The translations under genes were made by a program, and so were the position numbers. DNA of 64,000 nt from Microcaldota archaeon (GTDB taxonomy: Archaea > Micrarchaeota > Micrarchaeia > Norongarragalinales > SBBD01): the NCBI GenBank assembly GCA_018819225.1, contig JAHJQN010000003.1:204310-268309 (forward strand), read 5' to 3'. The notes below the pieces were generated by a model, which had not been told where the DNA came from, searched no databases, and saw nothing but the letters and a program-made list of their open reading frames with translations. Of this stretch, positions 23,949-31,019 are shown piece after piece. Numbering within the stretch: position 1 is the stretch's first letter; each line of letters opens with the position of its first letter.

Positions 23949-25421
23949 ATGGATACCGAGTTACCGTACGGGCCCTGGAAAAAAGTCTTGACCGCCCAGT
24001 GGAAGGACTATCCGCTCCAGATATTTCAGAACGAAGAGCACCTGCTCCTCATTCTCCTGTTTGAAAAACAGAATAACGAGATTACGGGACTCCTCGTCAT
24101 GGAACGCAAGCCGTTTCTCATCGAAGGCGATTTATCGAAAGTGATGCTCGCGCAAAAACGAGACATCACGTTCATAGAGAAATTCTCTAAAAACGATCAC
24201 AAGCAATTCATGCTCCTCGACGCCTCGCCCCAATTCATTTCCTACACCGCCGAGGAATTGGAAGCCGAAATCACGAAACAATACGGCGAATTGGAGTCCA
24301 TGGGGCGCATTATCAAGAAGACGTTGGAAGCCAACGGCCACGTGAAAGTCAAGGATTCCAAGCAGATGACCGACAAAGATGCCCAATACTTATTCGGAGA
24401 TCCGTTAAGCTTGATGGCGCTTCTTCAAGGAAAACCGATGACGGTCCACGAACCCTCGACCGTCAAAACGCCGTTCGGAACCGATTTCCATAATCAAGTC
24501 GTGGAAATCCCTATGGAAAACCTGCGTGCGACGACCATCGTCGGCGGAACGCAAGAAAAGCGCGTGCATGCGATGCACGTCGTCATAGAAAACGTGTTGT
24601 TCAATCACACGCCATGCCTCGTGTTCGACGGAGACAACGCGTTATCCGGACTCGGCTTACCCAATCACGACGCGCAAGGACTCGAGCGATTCAATCTCCA
24701 TGACAAACCCGTCGGATTTTCCGTCAAGGAATACCGGCTCGGAAAAGATTTGTTCATCGACCTCAAGCTCATAGACGCCGGACTCTTCTTATCCGCCTTC
24801 CATTTGAAGGAAACGAACGTGGCGCCGTTGATTCAGCGCCTGTACGAAGAAAAACGGAAAGAGCTGTCGTCCCTCGACGACTTGAGTAACGAGCTCGTCC
24901 AGCTTCACGAAAGCCGGGAGATCCCGCGCTTCCTGATCCAGCGCGCGGTGCGCATTATCCGCGTCATCAACAAGGGCTACTCGAATCTTTTCGCCAAGAA
25001 CATCTCGGAAGAATTATCCGCGTCATGGAAAGAGGAAATCGGGCGCGTGATTTATGTCAATCTATCCGACCAACACGAAGACATTCGCCAACTCGGCATG
25101 TACTCTTTGTTGAAAGCGACCGCCAATTCCTCGCCGTCGGAGTTCACGCTCATGATCGCCTTTGAGCCCGATATTTCCAAGCTGCACCCGCGAACCCGCC
25201 AGTTGTTGATCGACCTATACCAAAAAGGAATCGGGTTCGTCGTACACGATGATCACGAAAGCAGTTTCAAAACGCTGCCGAATAGTCTGCAGATCGAAAT
25301 AGTGGGCAACGACGTGATTTTAGGCGGACTCGGCATGACGAATAAGACGCGCATCGTGCTCCGGCCCACGCATTCGAAATGCACCGAATTCTCGACGGCC
25401 GCTCCCCATAAAGAAAAATAA
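23949..25421 (+). CDS. HerA-like ATPase fold protein with degenerate P-loop
   Basis: 490 aa, not firmly recognised. Residues 1-170 are mixed alpha/beta with a helical region (FISYTAEELEAEITKQYGELESMGRIIKK). From about 185 the order resembles HerA/FtsK-type ATPases: strand RATTIVGGTQEKRVHAMHVVIENVL where the Walker A GxxGxGKS/T should stand, then PCLVFDGDN like a Walker B strand, and later RVIYVNLSDQHEDIRQLGMYSLLKA like the HerA sensor strand. The P-loop Lys-Ser/Thr is absent, so ATP hydrolysis is doubtful. The ATG at 23949 fits TATA box TTTATTAA at 23919-23926 (leaderless); an in-frame TTG lies at 23937. Confidence 0.6.
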   Translation: MDTELPYGPWKKVLTAQWKDYPLQIFQNEEHLLLILLFEKQNNEITGLLVMERKPFLIEGDLSKVMLAQKRDITFIEKFSKNDHKQFMLLDASPQFISYTAEELEAEITKQYGELESMGRIIKKTLEANGHVKVKDSKQMTDKDAQYLFGDPLSLMALLQGKPMTVHEPSTVKTPFGTDFHNQVVEIPMENLRATTIVGGTQEKRVHAMHVVIENVLFNHTPCLVFDGDNALSGLGLPNHDAQGLERFNLHDKPVGFSVKEYRLGKDLFIDLKLIDAGLFLSAFHLKETNVAPLIQRLYEEKRKELSSLDDLSNELVQLHESREIPRFLIQRAVRIIRVINKGYSNLFAKNISEELSASWKEEIGRVIYVNLSDQHEDIRQLGMYSLLKATANSSPSEFTLMIAFEPDISKLHPRTRQLLIDLYQKGIGFVVHDDHESSFKTLPNSLQIEIVGNDVILGGLGMTNKTRIVLRPTHSKCTEFSTAAPHKEK

Positions 25422-25423
25422 AA

Positions 25424-25515
25424 TAGCGGGGGGTGGATTTTCCCTCGAAGAAGATTTGAACCACCGGTCTCCGGGTTATGAGCCCAGCGGGCACTCCTGG
25501 CTACCCTACCCCGCT
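25424..25515 (-). tRNA. Initiator tRNA-Met(CAT) with intron in the T-loop
   Basis: All arms fold: acceptor AGCGGGG/CCCCGCT with A73, D-stem GGGT/GCCC, anticodon stem with the initiator-type three G-C pairs (GGG-CTCATAA-CCC, anticodon CAT), T-stem GGTGG/CCACC. A1-U72 and the GGG/CCC stem mark it as the initiator. The T-loop is interrupted by 17 nt (25438-25454); removal restores TTCAAAT. CCA is not encoded, agreeing with the CCA-adding enzyme at 45723. A TATA-like box lies near 25541-25547. The gene ends 2 nt from the convergent HerA-like stop. Confidence 0.92.
25438..25454 (-). other. 17-nt tRNA intron at position 59/60
   Basis: Intron TCTTCTTCGAGGGAAAA on the tRNA strand. It folds with the exons into a relaxed bulge-helix-bulge: outer helix is the T-stem GGTGG/CCACC, central helix TTC/GAA, inner helix CTTC/GAGG with loop TTC, and bulges AAAT and AAT holding the two splice sites. 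The exact cut can slide a few bases because AAAT stands on both sides; cutting between the second and third base of the 3' bulge gives position 59/60. Confidence 0.8.
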
Positions 25516-25566
25516 ATAAACACAAAACAAGAGTAATACCTATTAGGGGAAAAGCAGGTTTATATT

Positions 25567-26157
25567 TCATTCGCCTGGACGAGGCGACGAGACATCGCGA
25601 TGCGCGGACAGCATCTTCTCCAACGCCGCGATCTTGACTTCCACGCGCTTGAGCTCCTTGCGGTTGTCAATGGCGTGCAAATCGTTCTTGCACGTATCGC
25701 ACTTGAAACGCCGGTCCAACGCGGGCTCGAAACTGAAACGGGAACACCCTTTCCGGCACGAATAAATGGCCGAACATTCCTCGGTGGACAGGGTTTCGCG
25801 CAGCGTATCGCACTCCTTACGCTTCATCATCAAAAAGTTGCGCATCGCCCGATCCAAATTTAATTTCCACGTATACGTAAACCAGCCATTCTGCATGTTC
25901 TTTTCGCGCGTATAGTCGACGAAACCGTACGAATGCAAGTGATTGAGAATGGAACGGATTTCCGCAATCTTCAACTGAGTCGACTCTTCGATGATTTCAT
26001 CGGTGGCCCCGTCTCCCACGGAATGTAATACGCTCAAACCCTTTTCGCCAATGCTTTCCGACACGAACTCGTCAAGGTGCAATAGAAAATCAGGGGCTTT
26101 CGGTCGTTTCGAAGTCGGTGATTTTCGCGTTTTTTTCGGGATGGGGCCTCGACGCAT
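25567..26157 (-). CDS. tfe: Transcription factor E alpha
   Basis: Archaeal TFE-alpha (TFIIE-alpha homologue), which helps open the promoter with RNA polymerase, TBP and TFB. Residues ~25-115 form the extended winged helix (GLSVLHSVGDGATDEIIEESTQLKIAEIRSILNHLHSYGFVDYTREKN...WFTYTWKLN). The zinc ribbon YSCRKGCSRFSFEPALDRRFKCDTCKNDLH (C-x3-C...C-x2-C) is at about 130-160, then a C-terminal coiled helix. A Lys/Pro-rich N-terminal tail of ~25 residues is extra. TATA box GGTATAAATA (26181-26190) places initiation at the ATG itself. Confidence 0.92.
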   Translation of the reverse strand: MRRGPIPKKTRKSPTSKRPKAPDFLLHLDEFVSESIGEKGLSVLHSVGDGATDEIIEESTQLKIAEIRSILNHLHSYGFVDYTREKNMQNGWFTYTWKLNLDRAMRNFLMMKRKECDTLRETLSTEECSAIYSCRKGCSRFSFEPALDRRFKCDTCKNDLHAIDNRKELKRVEVKIAALEKMLSAHRDVSSPRPGE

Positions 26158-26180
26158 AGGAAATCCTTACGAGGTAAAAA

Positions 26181-26190
26181 TATTTATACC
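26181..26190 (-). promoter_or_regulatory. TATA box of tfe
   Basis: GGTATAAATA on the leftward strand, 24 nt before the ATG at 26157, predicts a leaderless mRNA. It sits immediately beyond, and adjacent to, the stop codon of the upstream AglB-like gene. Confidence 0.6.
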
Positions 26191-27588
26191 TTACTTGACG
26201 CGCCCTTGATAGATTTGAGCGCCTCCATTGTCCAAAATGCGATTCGCCGCCCCCAAATGCTCGACGGAATCCGAAAAAACAAGGGAATCAAAGAACAGGT
26301 CTCCGTCGATAAACACGTAGCGCACGTTTTTTTCCCGCAAGGAGGCCCATGCGTCCGCGTCGGGAAATTGAAACGTGTGCAACACGATGGCATGCCGAGC
26401 ATCCAACTGGTCCGCAAACTCGAAATACCCGTCCATGAACACCTTTCGACCGGACGCGTAGGTAATCAAGTGACCGCGATCCCATGCGGACAGAACGCCT
26501 TGCTCTTCCGGAACCACGGACAACCATTCCGCAGCCGACACCGCTTCACGGGAATACTGGCCTTGAACGCCCGTAGAGAATACTAACACCATCAAACTGA
26601 TGGAGACCGCGAGGATGCCCAACAAAACGGGTTGAAACGGCGCCGACCGCTTCAACGCGGCCACGACCGCGGGCGCCGCAAAGATGACGGCCGGCAGCGC
26701 AATAAAAATGGAGGCGCGGGGAGCAAGCAACAGCATCAAAAAGCTGATCACCAGCCACGCGAACCAGAACCCGCGATGTTTCACGGAAAAACGGCGGCGT
26801 TCCATCCACGCAATCCCCAGAAACACCCACACGATTCCGAGAGCCAGAAACGCGAAATCGAATTCCAATGGTTGCAGTTCGGAACTCGTTGCGAACGTTC
26901 GCCCCAACACCAGTTCATCCAACGGGAATCGCACGTAATACAGGACGCCAACGACCCACGGAAGGCCGTACGCCATCACGATCTTCCACGCAATGCGCTG
27001 ATGCTCCAAAAAACCGTTTCCCACAAACAACACGACGAGTCCGCCCGCTATAATGGAAGTAAACGGATGCAGCCACCCTAAAAACAAGGCGAGACAACCG
27101 AGGGCAACCCATTTTCGATCCATGAGAAAAAGCAGCATCACCGGAATCAGTAACAAGGAGAGGGAATCAGGTCGCGTGAAAGCCATTGAACGGATGAGAA
27201 CGCCGGGAAGGAATGCGAACAACAACGCGGCAAAGAACGCCGTTCGCTCGTTTCCCAAAATGCGAATTGACAAGGAAAAAACGGCGATGACGCCCGCTCC
27301 GGCCACGAGAAGCGAAACCAATGCGTACGCGTAGTAAACGGGAAGGTTCGTGAGCAAGGCAAACGAAGCCATGATCATGTGAAACAAGGGGTAGTACGTG
27401 TGAACGCGACCCTGAAAGGAAAGCGCATCCCATGCCGGCAGACGATTTTGTTGAACGATATCGGACGTGATGCGAAGATGATAATAATGATCGGGATCCG
27501 GGAACGAGGAAAGGGATAACGGCAGTACGCGTACGAGCAGGGCAGAAACCACTAAAAGAATCAAGAGCTTCCGATAGTCTATCGCCAT
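26191..27588 (-). CDS. Short AglB/STT3-like GT-C membrane transferase
   Basis: 465 aa, about 11-12 membrane helices. The first luminal loop has PDPDHYYHLRITSDIV, the acidic catalytic motif of STT3/AglB oligosaccharyltransferases, and the C-terminal part has VLSAWDRGHLITYASGRKVFMDGYFEFAD, corresponding to the WWDYG...R-x-x-x-D/N region, with AWDRG in place of WWDYG. The large soluble C-terminal domain of ordinary AglB (800+ aa) is missing. It could N-glycosylate the sequon-rich S-layer protein, or be another GT-C enzyme using dolichol-linked donors. Transcribed toward tfe; the Cgi121-like gene lies 12 nt upstream. Confidence 0.65.
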   Translation of the reverse strand: MAIDYRKLLILLVVSALLVRVLPLSLSSFPDPDHYYHLRITSDIVQQNRLPAWDALSFQGRVHTYYPLFHMIMASFALLTNLPVYYAYALVSLLVAGAGVIAVFSLSIRILGNERTAFFAALLFAFLPGVLIRSMAFTRPDSLSLLLIPVMLLFLMDRKWVALGCLALFLGWLHPFTSIIAGGLVVLFVGNGFLEHQRIAWKIVMAYGLPWVVGVLYYVRFPLDELVLGRTFATSSELQPLEFDFAFLALGIVWVFLGIAWMERRRFSVKHRGFWFAWLVISFLMLLLAPRASIFIALPAVIFAAPAVVAALKRSAPFQPVLLGILAVSISLMVLVFSTGVQGQYSREAVSAAEWLSVVPEEQGVLSAWDRGHLITYASGRKVFMDGYFEFADQLDARHAIVLHTFQFPDADAWASLREKNVRYVFIDGDLFFDSLVFSDSVEHLGAANRILDNGGAQIYQGRVK

Positions 27589-27600
27589 ACCGCTGCGCCT

Positions 27601-28041
27601 CTACAGGAATTCGACCGTGGTTTTCTCAATGAGAAGATCCTCTAAAGCGTAGTGCTTCAAGACCTCGGGAGAATAACCGTATTGCGCACCGAGCGCTTGT
27701 TTCGCGGAAACGCTCAAGGCGAATGAAATTGATTTTCCGAACCGGGTTCGAAGGGTTTTCGGGATGCGGACCAGACTCACCAACGCGGCCATACGCGTGG
27801 CAGCGCAAAACCGAATCGCCTTCGCGTGTTGAGGCGTGCACGCGATCCGACACATCCACTCCACCTCGAATTTCGTCGCGGACGCCGATCCGGAAAGGAA
27901 AGCTTTATAAGTCTGTGAATAAGTATAAGCAAGAAATCGGGGAAAACCGGCCAGTTCTGGTTTCAACGCAATGGTTTTTTCCGGAAGCTGCTTCGCAAGT
28001 GCTTCAGGCGAGAGCAGGGTTTCAATAAAATACACATGCAT
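27601..28041 (-). CDS. Cgi121-like protein (possible KEOPS subunit)
   Basis: 146 aa. The central block TKFEVEWMCRIACTPQHAKAIRFCAATRMAALVSL resembles the Cgi121 core (pattern E-x-L...Q-x-x-x-A-I, then a strand), and the end YSPEVLKHYALEDLLIEKTTVEFL resembles the Cgi121 C-terminus. Cgi121 binds the Bud32 kinase and tRNA in the t6A-making KEOPS complex, of which Pcc1 lies at 5983. The similarity is weak by eye; a different small alpha/beta protein is possible. The ATG at 28041 fits initiation from the shared TATA box at 28074-28081. Confidence 0.5.
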   Translation of the reverse strand: MHVYFIETLLSPEALAKQLPEKTIALKPELAGFPRFLAYTYSQTYKAFLSGSASATKFEVEWMCRIACTPQHAKAIRFCAATRMAALVSLVRIPKTLRTRFGKSISFALSVSAKQALGAQYGYSPEVLKHYALEDLLIEKTTVEFL

Positions 28042-28073
28042 TTCAATCGACGAACAACATGCACCGCGCATGC

Positions 28074-28081
28074 ATTTAAAG
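28074..28081. promoter_or_regulatory. Shared TATA box for divergent genes at 28041 and 28106
   Basis: ATTTAAAG (CTTTAAAT on the other strand) is the only box in the 64-bp gap. It is 24 nt before the eS8 ATG and about 32 nt before the Cgi121-like ATG. Confidence 0.55.
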
Positions 28082-28105
28082 GCGCGGGGACGAGGCGATG
28101 ATTCC

Positions 28106-28498
28106 ATGGTCCAATATCATAAAGCCGTGTTAACGAAACGGAAGGGTACGGGAGGAAAGCGCCGGCTCTCGAGTGACAAGCGCTTGGCGAACTACGGCGG
28201 ATTCTTCACGAAACCTGAATTTGACAAGGAATTGGAAGGCGACCACCGCGTGCACCGAAAGGGGAAGGGGGGCACGTACAAGACACGCTTGCGTTCCGGA
28301 AAATACGCGAACGTGATTTCAAAGGACGGAAAGATTCAGAAAGCGGAGATCACGAACGTGCTGGAGAGCCCGGATAACCGCCATTTCGCGCGCGAAAACA
28401 TGTTGACGAAAGGGACGCTCATTGAAACAGCGCTTGGAAAGGCACGGATCACGAATCGACCGTCTCAACACGGCATCGTGCACGCCAAGCTCGTCTAA
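28106..28498 (+). CDS. rps8e: 30S ribosomal protein eS8
   Basis: Archaeal/eukaryotic small-subunit protein S8e, 130 aa. It shows the family features: basic N-terminus VQYHKAVLTKRKGTGGKRRLSSDKRLANYGGFFTKPEF, then VHRKGKGGTYKTRLRSGKYANVISKDGKIQKAEITNVLESPDNRHFARENMLTKGTLIETALGKARITNRPSQHGIVHAKLV. The ATG at 28106 is set by homology and by the TATA box 24 nt upstream (leaderless); an in-frame extension to 27971 runs through the divergent gene and promoter. Its stop faces that of the 161-aa gene 5 nt away. Confidence 0.95.
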   Translation: MVQYHKAVLTKRKGTGGKRRLSSDKRLANYGGFFTKPEFDKELEGDHRVHRKGKGGTYKTRLRSGKYANVISKDGKIQKAEITNVLESPDNRHFARENMLTKGTLIETALGKARITNRPSQHGIVHAKLV

Positions 28499-28503
28499 AG
28501 CCA

Positions 28504-28989
28504 TTACTTCTTCTTGAGTTCTCCCGCAGGAATACCTAGTTTTCTCGCATTTTTTGCTAGTCCCAGTTTGCGATAGAGGTCGGCCGCGGCATCCCTCTGG
28601 GATGGATGTGTCGCGTGAATGATACGAAGTGCTAATGCAAAATGCTTTTGGCTCGTAACCGGAGAACCGGGGGCATGCGCCTCTATTAAACGTAAGAGGC
28701 GAGGGGTAAGATGTTCGAATCGCGCGATCGCCCGCGTAGCTTGGGCAAAATTTTCCTGCACCCTGCCTTCCGTGTTCCCATGATGGTTTTGCACCGCCCA
28801 TAACGCGGAATCCGCATAATCGGATTGTTTCGCAAGTTGAACCACCGACTTTGACATTGCCTCCACTGTGGGATTCTTAACGTCTCCAATCACATATGGA
28901 AAAGCGGGAACTTCCCCACGATATCCGCCTCTGCGCCTATTGGGGGGTTCAGGATATAATATATCACCAATATTCCTTCGTTCAGGCAT
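28504..28989 (-). CDS. Hypothetical helical protein, 161 aa
   Basis: Family not recognised. The first ~40 residues are Pro/Arg/Gly-rich (YPEPPNRRRGGYRGEVPAFP) and probably flexible; the rest is all-helical (SVVQLAKQSDYADSALWAVQ, ATRAIARFEHLTPRLLRLIEA, KHFALALRIIHATHPSQRDAAADLYRKLGLAKNARKLG). The hydrophobic spacing looks like a tetratricopeptide-like helix bundle, but no motif is conclusive. A GGTGATGG ribosome-binding element precedes ATG 28989, and GATTTAATAA near 29020-29030 may be its TATA box. Confidence 0.6.
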   Translation of the reverse strand: MPERRNIGDILYPEPPNRRRGGYRGEVPAFPYVIGDVKNPTVEAMSKSVVQLAKQSDYADSALWAVQNHHGNTEGRVQENFAQATRAIARFEHLTPRLLRLIEAHAPGSPVTSQKHFALALRIIHATHPSQRDAAADLYRKLGLAKNARKLGIPAGELKKK

Positions 28990-29101
28990 ACCATCACCAA
29001 CGGGAATGGGATGGTTGTCATTATTAAATCTTAATCATGACAAACGGATCAACGAATAATGAATCAGATCGCTTCAACAGCATTTGCCTAATAACCCTCA
29101 C

Positions 29102-29141
29102 TTGCCCAATAAGTCGTTGGTAGCGTTGAGTTGTTGGGCAA
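29102..29141. repeat. 8-bp inverted repeat in the gap before gar1
   Basis: TTGCCCAA (29102-29109) and TTGGGCAA (29134-29141) are perfect complements separated by 24 nt. The 293-bp gap 28990-29282 holds no ORF; this hairpin could be part of a small RNA or the 3' end of one, but no known RNA family is recognised. Confidence 0.4.
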
Positions 29142-29182
29142 AGCCGCTTTAAACGAAAACTTTATTAAGCCGAAGAGCAATA

Positions 29183-29282
29183 TTTATATACTTTTCTGAT
29201 AAGAACCGGCTTTGTTATCCCTATTAGGCGGATCCGCCTTTCGGAGGAAGAAGCGGTTTTCCTAGGAAGAGAGGATGCGTGC
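29183..29282 (+). promoter_or_regulatory. Promoter and leader of the gar1-tfb operon
   Basis: TTTATATA at 29183-29190 predicts initiation near 29214, giving a leader of about 70 nt. The leader contains the 14-bp palindrome AGGCGGATCCGCCT (29226-29239) and an AGAGGATG ribosome-binding element near 29270. Most genes here are leaderless, so this long leader may carry regulation of TFB synthesis. Confidence 0.5.
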
Positions 29283-29504
29283 ATGAAATTTCTCGTGCTC
29301 AAACAGACCGCGCGTGGAAACCTTCTGTTGCAGTCCTCGGAATCCAAGGGAATCGAACGAATGCCCTTGTTTTATAGGGGAAAGAAAGTCGCGTTCGTGT
29401 TCGACACCATCGGAAGAGTATCGAATCCGCTGTACTTGGCGTGTGCCGAAGGAGAACGGATCGAAAAAATAGTAGGAAAAACATTGCGAAGTGACCGCGT
29501 ATAG
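29283..29504 (+). CDS. gar1: H/ACA RNP protein Gar1
   Basis: 73-aa Gar1-type beta-barrel protein, a subunit of the H/ACA pseudouridylation particle that contacts Cbf5 and regulates substrate turnover. Visible: a strand set MKFLVLKQTARGNLLLQSS, then KKVAFVFDTIGRVSNPLYLACAEG, matching the family I-G-x-V...P-Y core. It lies 2 nt before the GTG codon region of TFB; gar1-tfb adjacency is common in archaea and supports the call. ATG at 29283 has a good Shine-Dalgarno AGAGGATG. Confidence 0.8.
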   Translation: MKFLVLKQTARGNLLLQSSESKGIERMPLFYRGKKVAFVFDTIGRVSNPLYLACAEGERIEKIVGKTLRSDRV

Positions 29505-29518
29505 AGGTGGATGAGGTT

Positions 29519-30418
29519 ATGGAATGCCCGGAATGTAAAAGCAAAAGCTTGAAGAAAGACGCGGGTAGAGGCGAATTAGTGTGCACGAAATGCGGCCTCG
29601 TCATTGAAGAAAACATGATGCACCAAGGCCCGGAATGGCGGGCTTTTGATGCCGAACAACGCGCCAGCCGTGCGCGAACCGGTGCTCCGTTGAAATACAT
29701 GAGCCCGAACAAAGGCCTCGTCACCGAAATCGATCAATACAACCGCGACGTGCGCGGAGGCAAGATTCTGCCGAGCCAGCAAGCGCAACTTTATCGCATG
29801 CGCAAGTGGCACAAGCGCGCCAGCATCAGCAACTCCATCGAACGCAATCTGGCGATCGCGCTCACGGAAATGAACCGAGTCGCCGCTCACCTGGGTTTGG
29901 AGGAAAGCATTCGCGAATCCTCGGCGCTCCTTTACAGAAAGTGCGTTGAAAAAGGATTGATTCGGGGACGACAAATCGAAAGCGTCGTTTCTGCAGTCAT
30001 CTACGCGATCTGCCGCCAGTTCGGCATTCCGAGAACCCTGGACGAAATCGCTTCCGTTGCCGAAATCCCGAAGAAGGAAATCGGACGGACCTACCGATTG
30101 ATTACGCAAGAGCTGGAACTTAAGATTCCGCTCACGAACCCGCGTTTCTACATCTCGCGATTCGTGACCGCTTTGCGTCTATCAGGAGAAACGCAGCAAA
30201 AAGCAAACGATATCCTGGATGACGCGCTCAAGAAAGGATTGATTTCTGGCCGAGGGCCCATGGGCGTGGCCGCCGCCGCGGTCTACATCGCATCCGTTTC
30301 AACGGGCGAACGCCGCACGCAAAAGGAAGTGGCGGACGTGGCCGGCGTCACGGAAGTGACCATCCGCAACCGATACCGCGAGCTCAAGAAAGCGCTCAAT
30401 CTCGATGTCGCCATCTAG
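29519..30418 (+). CDS. tfb: Transcription initiation factor B
   Basis: Archaeal TFIIB: recruits RNA polymerase to the TBP-TATA complex and reads the BRE. The N-terminal zinc ribbon ECPECKSKSLKKDAGRGELVCTKCGLVIEE (C-x2-C...C-x2-C) is followed by the B-reader/linker (GPEWRAFDAEQRASRARTGAPLKY) and two cyclin folds (about 100-195 and 200-295), the second ending with the BRE-reading helix-turn-helix TQKEVADVAGVTEVTIRNRYREL. ATG 29519 is chosen over GTG 29507 because GAGGTGG (29505-29511) sits 8 nt upstream of the ATG and overlaps the GTG. Confidence 0.96.
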   Translation: MECPECKSKSLKKDAGRGELVCTKCGLVIEENMMHQGPEWRAFDAEQRASRARTGAPLKYMSPNKGLVTEIDQYNRDVRGGKILPSQQAQLYRMRKWHKRASISNSIERNLAIALTEMNRVAAHLGLEESIRESSALLYRKCVEKGLIRGRQIESVVSAVIYAICRQFGIPRTLDEIASVAEIPKKEIGRTYRLITQELELKIPLTNPRFYISRFVTALRLSGETQQKANDILDDALKKGLISGRGPMGVAAAAVYIASVSTGERRTQKEVADVAGVTEVTIRNRYRELKKALNLDVAI

Positions 30419-30433
30419 GCCGTTTTCCAAAAG

Positions 30434-30443
30434 CTAAATATAG
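30434..30443 (+). promoter_or_regulatory. TATA box of the CYTH gene
   Basis: CTAAATATAG is 22 nt before the ATG at 30465, giving a leaderless transcript. Confidence 0.5.
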
Positions 30444-30464
30444 CTCGGATGACTAGCGCATAGC

Positions 30465-31019
30465 ATGGAAATCGAGGTCAAATGCCGACTGAAAGATGCC
30501 GAATCCCTACGCGTTCGCTTGGCCGGCCACGCGCGATACGTGCAAACCGTTCGCCAAACCGACACCTTGTACGATTATCCGGACGAACGCCTGCAGAAAA
30601 AAGACGAAGTGCTGAGGGTTCGCGAAGAACGCGTCCTTCATGGCCGAGATCGGGGGACGCAACGCGTCATCGCCACGTTCAAAGGCGCCAAGAAAAAATC
30701 GAAGCTCGTCAAAAAGCGGGAGGAACACGAGCTGGAACTTCTGGCGGCATCCGCTGACGCGGACGATGTGGCACGCGAACTCGGACTCACCCCCCGATTA
30801 AGGTATGAAAAAATTCGCGAGGAATACGAGGCCAACGGGGCTCGGATCGAAATCGACTCTTTTCCGTACGAACACGTCGAATCGTACGTGGAAATTGAGG
30901 CGCCCAACGAGAAACGCGTCCACGCGCTCATGAAAACGCTTCGGGTCTCCCATAAAAGCGTGGAGAAAAAAAGCTATCCGGAACTCGTACGCGCCGCCAG
31001 AAAACGGAAACGTCAATAA
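30465..31019 (+). CDS. CYTH-domain phosphatase/cyclase family protein
   Basis: CYTH superfamily (class IV adenylate cyclase CyaB / thiamine triphosphatase), a beta-tunnel fold acting on triphosphates. The hallmark E-x-E-x-K is at residues 2-6 (MEIEVKCRL), followed by Arg/Lys/Glu-rich tunnel strands (DEVLRVREER, VIATFKGAKKKSKLVKKREEHELEL, RIEIDSFPYEHVESYVEIEAP). 184 aa, normal length. Archaeal members are often annotated class IV adenylate cyclase; whether it makes cAMP or hydrolyses tri/polyphosphate cannot be told. Its stop overlaps that of convergent nadK by 7 nt. Confidence 0.85.
   Translation: MEIEVKCRLKDAESLRVRLAGHARYVQTVRQTDTLYDYPDERLQKKDEVLRVREERVLHGRDRGTQRVIATFKGAKKKSKLVKKREEHELELLAASADADDVARELGLTPRLRYEKIREEYEANGARIEIDSFPYEHVESYVEIEAPNEKRVHALMKTLRVSHKSVEKKSYPELVRAARKRKRQ

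Noticed and set aside
25424..25515. tRNA pseudogene
   Set aside because: All stems and invariant bases are intact once the 17-nt T-loop insert is removed, and the insert folds as a splicing motif.
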